A stretch of 14,212 nucleotides of DNA from RGIG5579 sp045655865 (GTDB lineage: Bacteria; Bacillota; Clostridia; Oscillospirales; SIG627). Position numbers and translations under genes: made by a program. The stretch is from contig JAZOQB010000031.1 of the NCBI GenBank assembly GCA_045655865.1, positions 1-14,212 on the forward strand, given 5' to 3'. The notes below the pieces were generated by a model that was not told where the DNA came from, did not search any database, and was given only the letters and a program-made list of their open reading frames with translations. Each line of letters opens with the position of its first letter. The first letter of the stretch is position 1. Positions 1 to 7,448 of the stretch are shown here, one piece after another.

Positions 1-72
1 TCACAGAACGACATGGCTACGATCCGACTTGGAGGCGCGCCGGTGGGGAATAAAGATTTTTCGGAAATGTAA
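1..72 (+). CDS. C-terminal end of an unidentified upstream protein (partial)
   Basis: Frame 1 is open from the first base to a TAA at 70-72 and encodes 23 residues ending in ...APVGNKDFSEM. The segment has ordinary protein-like composition (a short hydrophobic TIRLGG strand, then a polar tail), and the next gene's promoter begins right after it, which fits a real gene end. It is too short to name a family. No terminator hairpin is visible between this stop and the next gene, so read-through into the MarR operon is possible. A chance open frame of 23 codons cannot be excluded. Confidence 0.45.
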   Translation, partial: SQNDMATIRLGGAPVGNKDFSEM

Positions 73-87
73 ACTTTTTCCTTCTCC

Positions 88-116
88 TTGTATTTGACCG
101 GGGGATGTGGTAAAAT
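88..116 (+). promoter_or_regulatory. candidate sigma-A promoter of the MarR/ABC operon
   Basis: TTGTAT (88-93) and TAAAAT (111-116) are separated by 17 bp. The -10 matches consensus in 5 of 6 bases, while the -35 keeps only TTG. An overlapping better -35, TTGACC (94-99), has no good -10 at 17 bp. I found no convincing palindromic MarR operator around it, although autoregulation is usual for such operons. Confidence 0.4.
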
Positions 117-140
117 TAGGTAACATGCGACATAAATTCA

Positions 141-147
141 AGGAGGG
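141..147 (+). promoter_or_regulatory. ribosome binding site fixing a TTG start for the MarR gene
   Basis: AGGAGGG lies 8 bases upstream of TTG 155-157. The longer in-frame alternative starting at GTG 107 would place this site inside the coding region and lacks a comparable site of its own. Confidence 0.75.
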
Positions 148-154
148 GACTTTT

Positions 155-634
155 TTGAAATTAAAAAATACCCACCGCATCCGTCATTTGCATCTGGCCA
201 CCGAGCAGGCGATGAACGAGGCGTTATCCCAAATGGAATTGACTTCTTCTCAGGGCTGTGCCATGGGTTTTCTTTTTCATCAGGTCACCCCGCCTATGGC
301 TGGCGATTTTGAAAAAGCCTTTCATTTGAGCCACGCTTCTGCCTCCGGGATCTTGAGCCGACTGGAAAAGAAGGGATTCATTGCCTTTCGCACGGACCCT
401 CAGGACCGTCGCTGTAAACGAATTGAGACCCTTCCCAAGGGAGAGGCTTGTCACGACCATATGCACGCGGCCATGGATGAGATCAACGAGCGTATGACGC
501 ACAACTTTACAAAGGCCGAGCGAGAGACGTTCTCCCGACTGCTGGATCGGGCCATTCAGAACATGGGCGTTGTTTGCCGTGGGCCCAAAGATGTGGAAAA
601 TCAAGAAAAAAGACATAAGGAGGAAAATGCCTGA
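155..634 (+). CDS. MarR-family transcriptional regulator
   Basis: The product is a predicted 159-residue winged-helix DNA-binding protein of the MarR family, a usual size for that family. The core is visible as a helix-turn-helix followed by a wing: SHASASGILSRLEKKGFI (about residues 58-75) holds the recognition helix, and the wing carries the family's D-x-R-x DxRxKR-like pattern, seen here as DPQDRRCKRI (about 80-89). Flanking N- and C-terminal helices would form the dimer interface. The TTG start at 155 is chosen for its strong upstream AGGAGGG; translation from GTG 107 would add 16 poorly supported residues. It overlaps the following ABC gene by one base (TGATG), so the two are translationally coupled. 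MarR proteins next to paired ABC exporters typically repress them until a toxic ligand binds; that role here is inferred from position. Confidence 0.9.
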   Translation: MKLKNTHRIRHLHLATEQAMNEALSQMELTSSQGCAMGFLFHQVTPPMAGDFEKAFHLSHASASGILSRLEKKGFIAFRTDPQDRRCKRIETLPKGEACHDHMHAAMDEINERMTHNFTKAERETFSRLLDRAIQNMGVVCRGPKDVENQEKRHKEENA

Positions 635-2385
635 TGCTGAAACGATTGGCAAAGTGCATCCGGGAATTTTGGCCGGCTACGATTATGAGCCCCCTTTGTA
701 TGATGGGGGAGGTGTCCATGGAGGTACAGATCCCCTCTGTGATGGCAAAGCTTATTGACCAGGGCGTGCGAGTGGGCAATATGTCTCAGGTGCTCGTCCA
801 GTGCGGCTGGCTGGTTTTGTATGCGCTTTTATCCTTAAGCTTTGGTGTGCTTTCCGCCTTTTTTGCCGCGAATGCCGGAAGCGGATTTGCCAGAAATTTG
901 CGCCATGATATGTATCACCGGGTGCAGAGTTTTGACTTTTCCAATATCGATAAGTTTTCTACTTCCAGTATTGTTACTCGCTTGACTACCGATACCGCCA
1001 ATTTGCAGATGGCTTTTCAGATGACCATTCGCATGGCCATCCGCTGTCCGATGATGCTGATTTTGGCTAGTTACAAAGCCTATCAGGTGAGTCCGAGGCT
1101 GTGTTTGGTATACTGCGTGGTACTTCCTATTTTGGGGATAGGGCTTTTGACTCTCATCCGCTTGGTCCACTCCGTTTTTGAGAGAGTGTTTAAGACATAT
1201 GACAAACTCAACAACGTGGTGCAGGAGAACATTCACGGTATCCGTGTGGTGAAGTCCTTTGTCCGGGAGGAAAAAGAAAAAGAAAAGTTCACGACCATTT
1301 CTCAAAGCATTTTCCAGGATTTTGTTAAGGCGGAGCACATTATGGCCTTTAACAATCCTTTGATGCAATTGGCGGTATACGTCTGTATTTTGGTGATTTC
1401 CTACCTGGGAGCTACGATGGTGGTCCAGTCCGGGAATGGGACTGTGATCGCTGACGGCCTTACGGTGGGGCAGCTGAGCTCCATGTTTACTTACACCACT
1501 CAGATCCTTAGCGGGCTGATGATGCTGAGCATGGTTTTTGTTATGATCACAATGAGCCGTGCTCCCCTTCGCCGCACTTATGAGATCCTTGTGGAAGAGC
1601 CGGATTTGAAAAATCCTGAAAATCCGGTGGAAACGGTGGCCGATGGCTCCATCACTTTCCAGAACGTATCTTTTCGTTATTCCAAGACGGCAGACCGTAA
1701 CGTTTTGGACAAGATCGATCTTCAAATTTCCTCCGGTCAGACCGTGGGAATCCTGGGGGGGACCGGATCCTCCAAATCGACTCTGGTACAGCTGATCCCT
1801 CGTTTGTATGATGCCACGGAAGGCAGGGTATTGGTCGGCGGCGTTGACGTGCGGGATTACGACATTCACGCACTTCGGGATCAGGTTGCTATGGTTTTGC
1901 AAAAGAACGTACTGTTCTCGGGAACCATCAAAGAAAACCTTCGTTGGGGAAATGCGGATGCCACCGACCAAGAGATGGTTCGCGCTTGTACTCTTGCCTG
2001 TGCTCATGACTTTATTACCGGTTTTCCCGATGGATATGACACCCGTATTGAGCAAGGGGGAACCAATGTCTCCGGTGGACAGAAGCAGCGTCTTTGTATC
2101 GCTCGGGCACTTCTGAAAAAACCGAAAATTTTGATTTTGGACGACTCTACCTCTGCGGTGGACACCCACACGGATGCGATGATCCGCAAGGCCTTTCGTG
2201 AGCATCTCCCCGGCACCACCAAGATCATCATTGCACAAAGAGTGGCTTCCGTTCAGGATGCGGATCTGATCTTGGTCTTGGACGGCGGAAAGATTGCTGC
2301 TATGGGAACACATGAGCAGCTTCTTTCTACTTCTCCCATTTATCAAGAAGTCTACCAATCTCAGACGAAAGGAGGTAAAGAATAA
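634..2385 (+). CDS. ABC exporter half-transporter, degenerate-site subunit
   Basis: A 583-residue membrane protein with an N-terminal six-helix exporter domain (about 15-310) and a C-terminal ATPase domain (about 338-575). Visible motifs are Walker A GGTGSSKST (375-383), Q-loop Q423, signature VSGGQ (479-483), and Walker B ILILDD ending at D503-D504. D504 stands where the catalytic Glu should be, and Q535 in IIIAQR replaces the switch-loop His. These D and Q substitutions are the known pattern of the non-catalytic subunit in heterodimeric exporters such as TM287/288 and BmrCD. In addition, the Gly just before the Walker A Lys is Ser380, which is unusual. The start ATG at 634 has AAGGAGG 10 bases upstream and overlaps the MarR stop. 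It overlaps the next ABC gene by one base (TAATG), as expected for partners made in equal amounts. Probable role: multidrug or lipid export at the plasma membrane; the substrate is unknown. Confidence 0.92.
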   Translation: MLKRLAKCIREFWPATIMSPLCMMGEVSMEVQIPSVMAKLIDQGVRVGNMSQVLVQCGWLVLYALLSLSFGVLSAFFAANAGSGFARNLRHDMYHRVQSFDFSNIDKFSTSSIVTRLTTDTANLQMAFQMTIRMAIRCPMMLILASYKAYQVSPRLCLVYCVVLPILGIGLLTLIRLVHSVFERVFKTYDKLNNVVQENIHGIRVVKSFVREEKEKEKFTTISQSIFQDFVKAEHIMAFNNPLMQLAVYVCILVISYLGATMVVQSGNGTVIADGLTVGQLSSMFTYTTQILSGLMMLSMVFVMITMSRAPLRRTYEILVEEPDLKNPENPVETVADGSITFQNVSFRYSKTADRNVLDKIDLQISSGQTVGILGGTGSSKSTLVQLIPRLYDATEGRVLVGGVDVRDYDIHALRDQVAMVLQKNVLFSGTIKENLRWGNADATDQEMVRACTLACAHDFITGFPDGYDTRIEQGGTNVSGGQKQRLCIARALLKKPKILILDDSTSAVDTHTDAMIRKAFREHLPGTTKIIIAQRVASVQDADLILVLDGGKIAAMGTHEQLLSTSPIYQEVYQSQTKGGKE

Positions 2386-4283
2386 TGCCTCCCATCCGTA
2401 TGCGCGGCGATGGCCGCAAAGCCAAAAATCCGAAAAAAACGATTTTGCGGCTCCTTTCCTACATGAAGGCTTATCGAGCCACCATGGTCGTGGTGGTGAT
2501 CTGTATTCTTTTGGCCTCGGTAGCTCAGGTGGCCAGCAGCAAATCCTTGGAGTATTTGATCGACCAAGTTATTACCCCTCTCTTGGGACAGGCTTCTCCC
2601 GATTTTGGGCCGTTGATTCGCTTTTTGCTCATTATGGCTTGCGTTTATTTGGTAGGAATGGTCTCTGCTTTTCTGTATAATTATTTGATGGTCAAGGTGG
2701 GGCAGGGAACACAAAAGACCATTCGGGACGCTATGTTCAGTCACATGCAGACGCTACCGATTCGCTATTTTGATACGCACACAGCCGGAGATCTGATGAG
2801 CCGATACACCAACGACATCGATACCCTGCGGCAGATGATCTCCCAGGCGATCCCGCAGTGTATTTCTTCGGTAACCACCATTGTGGTCGTGTTTGTGGCA
2901 ATGCTCGTTACCTCTCCCATCCTTACCGGGGTGATCGTTGTTACCGTTTGCGGTATCTTATTTGTCACCAAATTTGTTACCGGAAAGTCCGCTACGTTCT
3001 TTATCGGTCAGCAGAGAGCTTTGGGTGATGTGAACGGATATGTGGAAGAGATGATCAGCGGACAGAGAGTGGTGAAGGTTTTCTGCCACGAAGAAGTCTG
3101 TAAAGAAGAATTTGATAAGAAAAACGATGCCCTTCGCATCAATGCATTGAAAGCCGGGGCTTATTCCAATGCTATGGGCCCTGTGAATAACAACCTGGGT
3201 TATCTGCAGTATGGGATCTTAGCCATTGTGGGGGGGATTGTGGCAATCGTCTCCCAACAAAGTCTTTTGACCATCGGCGGTTTGGTGACCTTCCTGCTTC
3301 TTTCCCGCAGTTTTAATCAGCCCATCGGTCATGTGAGTAACCAGATCAATGCCATCGTTATGGCGCTGGCCGGTGCAGAGCGGATTTTTGACCTGATGGA
3401 TGAAGAAAAAGAGGTGGACGAAGGGTACGTGACCTTAGTCAACGCCAAGATCGAAAAGGACGGAACCATTACGGAAAGCCGGGAGCAAACGGGACTTTGG
3501 GCCTGGCGGCATCCTCACCAGGCGGACGGCAGCGTCACCTATACCCAGCTTCGGGGAGAGATCACCATGGAAAACGTGGATTTCGGATACGTGCCGGATA
3601 AGACGGTGCTCCACCAGGTATCTCTTTACGCAAAGTCCGGACAGAAGGTGGCTTTTGTTGGCGCGACCGGTGCGGGAAAAACCACCATCACCAACCTCAT
3701 CAACCGGTTTTACGACATTGCTGACGGAAAGATCCGTTACGACGGCATTAACATCAACAAAATCAAAAAGCCGGACCTGCGGCGAAGCTTGGGGATCGTT
3801 CTCCAGGAGACCAATCTTTTCACCGGAACGGTGATGGACAACATTCGCTACGGGAAACTTTTCGCTACGGATGAGGAGTGTATCCAGGCGGCCAAGCTTG
3901 CCAACGCCCATGACTTTATCACCAGGCTTCCCCAGGGGTATGATACCATGCTTACCGGAAACGGGGTGAGCATCTCTCAAGGACAGCGTCAGCTCATTGC
4001 CATTGCCCGGGCGGCGGTAGCGAATCCTCCGGTGATGATCTTGGATGAGGCTACCTCCTCGATCGATACGCGCACTGAGGCTTTGGTGCAAAAGGGAATG
4101 GATGCTCTGATGCATGGCAGGACCACCTTTGTCATTGCCCACAGGCTCTCTACCGTTAGGAATGCCGACTGCATTATGGTGCTGTCTCAAGGGCACATCA
4201 TTGAGCGTGGCACCCATGAAGATCTGATTCGTGCTAAGGGCACCTACTATCAGCTTTACACCGGGGCATTTGAGTTAGAATAA
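2385..4283 (+). CDS. ABC exporter half-transporter, catalytic-site subunit
   Basis: A 632-residue partner of the preceding gene, with an exporter membrane domain (about 25-335) and an ATPase domain (about 393-625). Walker A GATGAGKTT (426-434), Q474, Walker B MILDE with catalytic E555, and switch H586 in IAHRLS are all canonical. Its signature is ISQGQ (530-534) rather than LSGGQ. In a head-to-tail dimer that degenerate signature faces the degenerate Walker motifs of the first subunit, giving one dead and one active ATP site. Between the two domains there is an insert of about 50 residues (about 345-393) containing the aromatic LWAWRHP motif. I recall such inserts in clostridial members of this group, but I cannot assign a function. 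The N terminus (MPPIRMRGDGRKAKNPKK) is strongly basic and cytosolic. Start ATG 2385 has AAAGGAGG upstream and overlaps the previous stop. Two terminators follow. Confidence 0.93.
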   Translation: MPPIRMRGDGRKAKNPKKTILRLLSYMKAYRATMVVVVICILLASVAQVASSKSLEYLIDQVITPLLGQASPDFGPLIRFLLIMACVYLVGMVSAFLYNYLMVKVGQGTQKTIRDAMFSHMQTLPIRYFDTHTAGDLMSRYTNDIDTLRQMISQAIPQCISSVTTIVVVFVAMLVTSPILTGVIVVTVCGILFVTKFVTGKSATFFIGQQRALGDVNGYVEEMISGQRVVKVFCHEEVCKEEFDKKNDALRINALKAGAYSNAMGPVNNNLGYLQYGILAIVGGIVAIVSQQSLLTIGGLVTFLLLSRSFNQPIGHVSNQINAIVMALAGAERIFDLMDEEKEVDEGYVTLVNAKIEKDGTITESREQTGLWAWRHPHQADGSVTYTQLRGEITMENVDFGYVPDKTVLHQVSLYAKSGQKVAFVGATGAGKTTITNLINRFYDIADGKIRYDGININKIKKPDLRRSLGIVLQETNLFTGTVMDNIRYGKLFATDEECIQAAKLANAHDFITRLPQGYDTMLTGNGVSISQGQRQLIAIARAAVANPPVMILDEATSSIDTRTEALVQKGMDALMHGRTTFVIAHRLSTVRNADCIMVLSQGHIIERGTHEDLIRAKGTYYQLYTGAFELE

Positions 4284-4292
4284 TACCTTTTG

Positions 4293-4327
4293 GCCGCTCT
4301 TCGAAAAGGAGAGCGGCTTTTTTCTTT
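4293..4327 (+). terminator. rho-independent terminator of the MarR/ABC operon
   Basis: GCCGCTCT (4293-4300) pairs with AGAGCGGC (4310-4317) across a short loop and is followed at once by TTTTTTCTTT. It lies 10 bases after the ABC stop codon. Confidence 0.9.
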
Positions 4328-4341
4328 CAAATATGGTTTGG

Positions 4342-4378
4342 AACACGGGTCTTTTTCAAAAAAGGTCCGTGTTTTTTT
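4342..4378 (+). terminator. second hairpin with U-tract, tandem to the ABC terminator
   Basis: AACACGGGTCTTTT (4342-4355) pairs with AAAAGGTCCGTGTT (4360-4373) with two G-T wobbles, leaving a TCAA loop. The 3' arm runs into a seven-base T tract. It is a second strong terminator-like structure 15 bp after the first and insulates the downstream phage-like genes. Confidence 0.75.
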
Positions 4379-4387
4379 AACTTGTCA

Positions 4388-4417
4388 TTGCGTGTCAGTA
4401 TGGCCGCGCCGTACAAT
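4388..4417 (+). promoter_or_regulatory. candidate promoter of the phage-head gene cluster
   Basis: TTGCGT (4388-4393) and TACAAT (4412-4417) are 18 bp apart, placing a start near 4424 and a leader of about 25 bases before the portal gene. TGTCA occurs twice (4383-4387 and 4393-4397), spaced exactly 10 bp, flanking and overlapping the -35; this could be a regulator site or coincidence. The same two hexamers, TTGCGT and TACAAT, appear at the lipoprotein promoter at 10928-10956. Confidence 0.45.
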
Positions 4418-4449
4418 CGGGCCAAACCAAAAGCGACGGAGGAAAAAGA

Positions 4450-6027
4450 ATGAAAGAAATCGAAGCGGCCATGGTTACCGAAGATTTCGCCCTGCTGGAA
4501 AAAGGGAGAGAGTACAATCGGCAGATCGGCCTTTACGACACGGTGAACCGAAACGAACGCTTTTATCGGGGTGATCAATGGAACGGTGTGGAATCCGGCG
4601 ATTTGCCCACACCGGTGTTCAATCTGTTCAAGCGAGTCATCAATTATTTTATTTCCACCATTATGAGCCAGAAAATGTCTTTGCATTTTTCTGCGGAAGG
4701 CGTGGGATACCTTTACGACAAGGCGAAACGAAAGAAAATCGACGATGCCTGTCAGCTCCTTACCCGCTATATCAATTACCGTTTTGAAAAAGACAAGATC
4801 GATCAGCTTCTAACCCAGGGACTCCAGGATGCGGCGGTGACAGGGGACCTGTTCCTTTATGTTTACTGGGACCCCAATCGGCGTACGGCTCAAGGCTTTT
4901 CCGGAGATTTCGTTACCAGTCTCATTGATGGGACTCAGGTGTTTTTTGGGGACGTGAACAGTGCCAACGTAGAAGAACAACCATACATTCTTCTCACGGG
5001 GCGAGAATTGGTCACAAGCCTCCGGGACGAGGCCAGACGCAATGGGATCGCGGAAAAAGAGGTGGAGAAGATCTTGCCGGACAACGACTTTATGGAGCAG
5101 TCCGGAGATTTCGGTAAGCGGGAGCTTTCTGGGACCAAGGCCAGCTTTGTGATCAAGCTCTATAAGAAGGATGGAACCGTCCGCTTTCGAAAAAGCTGTC
5201 GGAATCTGGTGATCTCTCCGGAGCGGGATACGGGGCTGCAGCTCTATCCGGTGGCTTTGATGAACTGGGAGAGTGTGAAAAACTGTTATCACGGGCAGGC
5301 GGTAGCAACTTCTTTGGTGGACAATCAGCTTTACATCAACAAGGCTTTTGCTATGGTGATGAAGCACATGATGGATCTGTCTTTTTCCAAAGTGATCTAC
5401 AATGCCAATCTCATTGACGAGTGGACAGGGGAAATCGGTGAGGCGGTGGCTGTCAACGGCCCGGTGGAAAACGCTGCCTTGCGCATGGACCCGGGAAGCG
5501 TGCAGTCCGGATTTTTGGATGTGATCCAGATGACTATGAACGTGACAAAGGAACTCATGGGAGCTACCGATGCCGCTCTTGGCAACGTGTCGCCTGATAA
5601 CACCAGCGCCATCATCGCTCTGCAGCAGAGTTCCACGGTTCCCTTGGAATTGCAGAGAAAAGCGCTGTACGCTATGGTGGAGAGACTGGGCATGATCTGG
5701 CTGGATTTCATTTTTCACTATTACGATGAGAGTCGGGTGATGCTCTTCCGGGAAAAGGGTGAACTTTTAGGCGGCGTGTTGCCCATCAGTGAAATGAAAG
5801 AGATCATCTTTTCCTGCAACGCCCAGGTGGGGGCTTCCAGTTACTGGAGCGAGATTGCTCAGGTCTCTACCCTGGATCGGCTGCTTAGTGCAGGGATCAT
5901 TCGCTTCTCGCAGTATCTGGAAAGATTACCGGATGGGTATCTGGCAAAACGGGAAGAGCTATTGGATCAGGTACGTCAAGCGGAGGAAGAAGCAGCCGTA
6001 CAAGTTGGTTTTCCGGCAAAAGCCTGA
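4450..6027 (+). CDS. phage portal protein, P22-like
   Basis: The predicted 525-residue protein would form the ring at one capsid vertex through which DNA enters and leaves. It starts with a helical region leading into FYRGDQW (38-44), followed by a PTPVFNLFKRVIN segment (53-65); both are characteristic of the N-terminal part of podovirus and related portals. Near N384 comes NTSAIIALQQSSTVPLE, followed by long amphipathic helices, matching the stem/tunnel end of portals. It is shorter than the P22 portal (about 725 residues), mainly because it lacks the long C-terminal barrel. The start ATG 4450 has GGAGGA 6 bases upstream. It is the first gene of the module, and the terminase that normally precedes a portal is absent: the region upstream holds only the ABC terminators and a promoter. 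The frame is intact throughout. Confidence 0.88.
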   Translation: MKEIEAAMVTEDFALLEKGREYNRQIGLYDTVNRNERFYRGDQWNGVESGDLPTPVFNLFKRVINYFISTIMSQKMSLHFSAEGVGYLYDKAKRKKIDDACQLLTRYINYRFEKDKIDQLLTQGLQDAAVTGDLFLYVYWDPNRRTAQGFSGDFVTSLIDGTQVFFGDVNSANVEEQPYILLTGRELVTSLRDEARRNGIAEKEVEKILPDNDFMEQSGDFGKRELSGTKASFVIKLYKKDGTVRFRKSCRNLVISPERDTGLQLYPVALMNWESVKNCYHGQAVATSLVDNQLYINKAFAMVMKHMMDLSFSKVIYNANLIDEWTGEIGEAVAVNGPVENAALRMDPGSVQSGFLDVIQMTMNVTKELMGATDAALGNVSPDNTSAIIALQQSSTVPLELQRKALYAMVERLGMIWLDFIFHYYDESRVMLFREKGELLGGVLPISEMKEIIFSCNAQVGASSYWSEIAQVSTLDRLLSAGIIRFSQYLERLPDGYLAKREELLDQVRQAEEEAAVQVGFPAKA

Positions 6028-6051
6028 AAATAAATTGCTAAGGAGGAACGT

Positions 6052-6534
6052 ATGAAAAAGAAAAAAGATGAGCTGATGCAAGAAGAGTTGGCTCAGGAAA
6101 AAGCCAAGAGCAACGATAGGGAACAGATTCCGGAAGATGCGGAATCTGCACCGAAAAAGGAAGAGGCAAAAGACTTTGGCGCTCAGAACAGTCAGGGCGA
6201 CGCGGATCGAGCCAGGATGCAAGAAGATATTTCTCTCTTTCATTCCCTGTTTCCTGAAGTGAAGGCTCAGGACATTCCGGAAGAGGTTTGGGCTCGGGTG
6301 GAGAACGGTGAAAGTCTGGCGGCGTCTTTTGCACTGTTTACCGTGCAAAAAGCAAAAGAGGAGGAGCATATCCGTGCAGTGAATGAAGAAAACGAGAAAA
6401 AAGCGCCTCCCAGGATCCGTCATGACGGGAAAGAGACGGAATATTTCTCTCCCGAGGCGGTGAAAGCGATGAGTCGAAGTGAAATTAAGAAAAATTATGA
6501 TGCGATTTTAGCTTCCATGGATAAGTGGAACTAA
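6052..6534 (+). CDS. phage capsid scaffolding protein
   Basis: A 160-residue, highly charged, helical protein situated between portal and capsid genes, the standard place for a scaffold. Residues 1-60 are Lys/Glu-rich and probably disordered. The centre (about 60-120) is predicted helical. The C terminus contains YFSPEAVKAMSRSEIKKNY and ends ILASMDKWN, a pattern I associate with scaffolds of P22-like phages, in which the C-terminal helices bind the coat protein. It would direct procapsid assembly in the cytoplasm and then leave. No protease domain is visible here or in the neighbours, so removal by exit rather than cleavage is likely. Start ATG 6052 has AGGAGG 5 bases upstream. The gap after the portal is 24 bases and the gap before the capsid gene is 15. 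Confidence 0.8.
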   Translation: MKKKKDELMQEELAQEKAKSNDREQIPEDAESAPKKEEAKDFGAQNSQGDADRARMQEDISLFHSLFPEVKAQDIPEEVWARVENGESLAASFALFTVQKAKEEEHIRAVNEENEKKAPPRIRHDGKETEYFSPEAVKAMSRSEIKKNYDAILASMDKWN

Positions 6535-6549
6535 AGAAAGGAGAAAACA

Positions 6550-7407
6550 ATGGCAATTCAAAATTTTATTCCTACCCTTTGGAGCGAAACTCTTTACACG
6601 GAACTGGAAAAGGACTACGTGGGGGTAAAACTGTGCTCTCGTGATTTTGAGGGCGAAATTCGTGGAGAGGGCGACCGCGTGAAGATTTGCGGAATTGGCC
6701 CGGTGACCGTGTTCGATTACACCAAAAATCAGGACATGCCTGCGGCGGAGGTGCTTTCTGACACGGAGAGAACTCTCATCATTGACCAGGCGAAGGGATT
6801 TAACTTCTTCCTGGATTCCATCGACCTGGCTCAGTCCAAAAAGGGATTGATGCAGGCCGCTATGAAAGAGGCTTCTGCTGCTCTTTCCGACGTGGCAGAT
6901 AAATACATTTATTCTCTCAATGATTCCAATGTAGAAACATTGGCTGACTCGGCGGTGACCAGCCAGAGCGTTATCAATGTAATTGCCGATGCCAGACGGA
7001 TCCTGATGGAACACAACGTGCCCAATTCCACCAAGATCTCTTTGGAAGTGCCTCCTGCCATTGAGCAGAAGCTGGTTTTGGCTAAGGTCTTGCGTTCCAC
7101 GGATAACGTGGAGGCTCTGGGAAGAGGTTACATCGGCACTTTCATGGGCTTTGACATTTACGTTACCAACAACATTGCCGCAGACGAGAACGGTGCTTAT
7201 CGTTGCATTGCCAGAACCGGACGCGCCATCGCCTTTGCTGAGCAGCTGTCTGCCGTGAAGGCCTACGAACCGGAGCTGCGCCACGGAGACGCCGTGAAGG
7301 GACTGCACCTTTACGGGGCTAAGATCATTTATCCCAAGGAAATGGTATTCCTCAATCTTACTCCTGCCGCGGAGGTTGAAAACACCAGCGCCGGAGCTGA
7401 CGCTTAA
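6550..7407 (+). CDS. phage major capsid protein, P22 coat/HK97-fold type
   Basis: A 285-residue shell protein. The opening MAIQNFIPTLWSETLYTELE, the following FEGEI...GDRVKICGIGPVTVFDYTKN stretch (about 33-60, the E-loop region), a long helical spine (about 88-125) and the late GRGYIGTFMGFDIYVTNNI segment (about 194-212) are typical of the P22-coat-like capsid proteins seen in clostridial phages. It is much shorter than P22 coat (430 residues), fitting loss of the inserted domain rather than truncation, because both ends match the family pattern. It has a strong AAAGGAGA site 5 bases upstream of ATG 6550. No N-terminal prodomain is visible, consistent with a separate scaffold gene. A short hairpin lies just downstream. 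The frame is intact and the encoded core is well formed, so a foldable shell protein is expected. Confidence 0.88.
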   Translation: MAIQNFIPTLWSETLYTELEKDYVGVKLCSRDFEGEIRGEGDRVKICGIGPVTVFDYTKNQDMPAAEVLSDTERTLIIDQAKGFNFFLDSIDLAQSKKGLMQAAMKEASAALSDVADKYIYSLNDSNVETLADSAVTSQSVINVIADARRILMEHNVPNSTKISLEVPPAIEQKLVLAKVLRSTDNVEALGRGYIGTFMGFDIYVTNNIAADENGAYRCIARTGRAIAFAEQLSAVKAYEPELRHGDAVKGLHLYGAKIIYPKEMVFLNLTPAAEVENTSAGADA

Positions 7408-7413
7408 AACAAG

Positions 7414-7432
7414 ACATTTCCTGCAGAAATGT
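7414..7432 (+). other. hairpin between the capsid and adaptor genes
   Basis: ACATTTC (7414-7420) and GAAATGT (7426-7432) form a perfect 7-bp stem with loop CTGCA. There is no U tract, so it is not a classical terminator. It sits 6 bases after the capsid stop and just before the adaptor ribosome site, where it could stabilise the capsid mRNA end or modulate adaptor translation. Confidence 0.55.
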
Positions 7433-7433
7433 G

Positions 7434-7440
7434 AAAGGAG
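7434..7440 (+). promoter_or_regulatory. ribosome binding site deciding the adaptor start
   Basis: AAAGGAG lies 8 bases before ATG 7449. The upstream in-frame GTG 7431 lies inside the hairpin and before this site, so ATG 7449 is preferred. Confidence 0.7.
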
Positions 7441-7448
7441 ACCCCGTG

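Noticed and set aside
107..154. Upstream extension of the MarR gene from GTG 107
   Set aside because: The strong AGGAGGG at 141-147 would fall within the coding region; TTG 155 is correctly spaced behind it.
835..2358. Long minus-strand open frame (507 codons) opposite the first ABC gene
   Set aside because: It lies wholly antisense to a gene with full ABC motifs, has no ribosome site and its composition (many His, Gln, Asn) is typical of a shadow frame.
4810..5718. Minus-strand open frame opposite the portal gene
   Set aside because: It is antisense to recognisable portal motifs and lacks a ribosome site.
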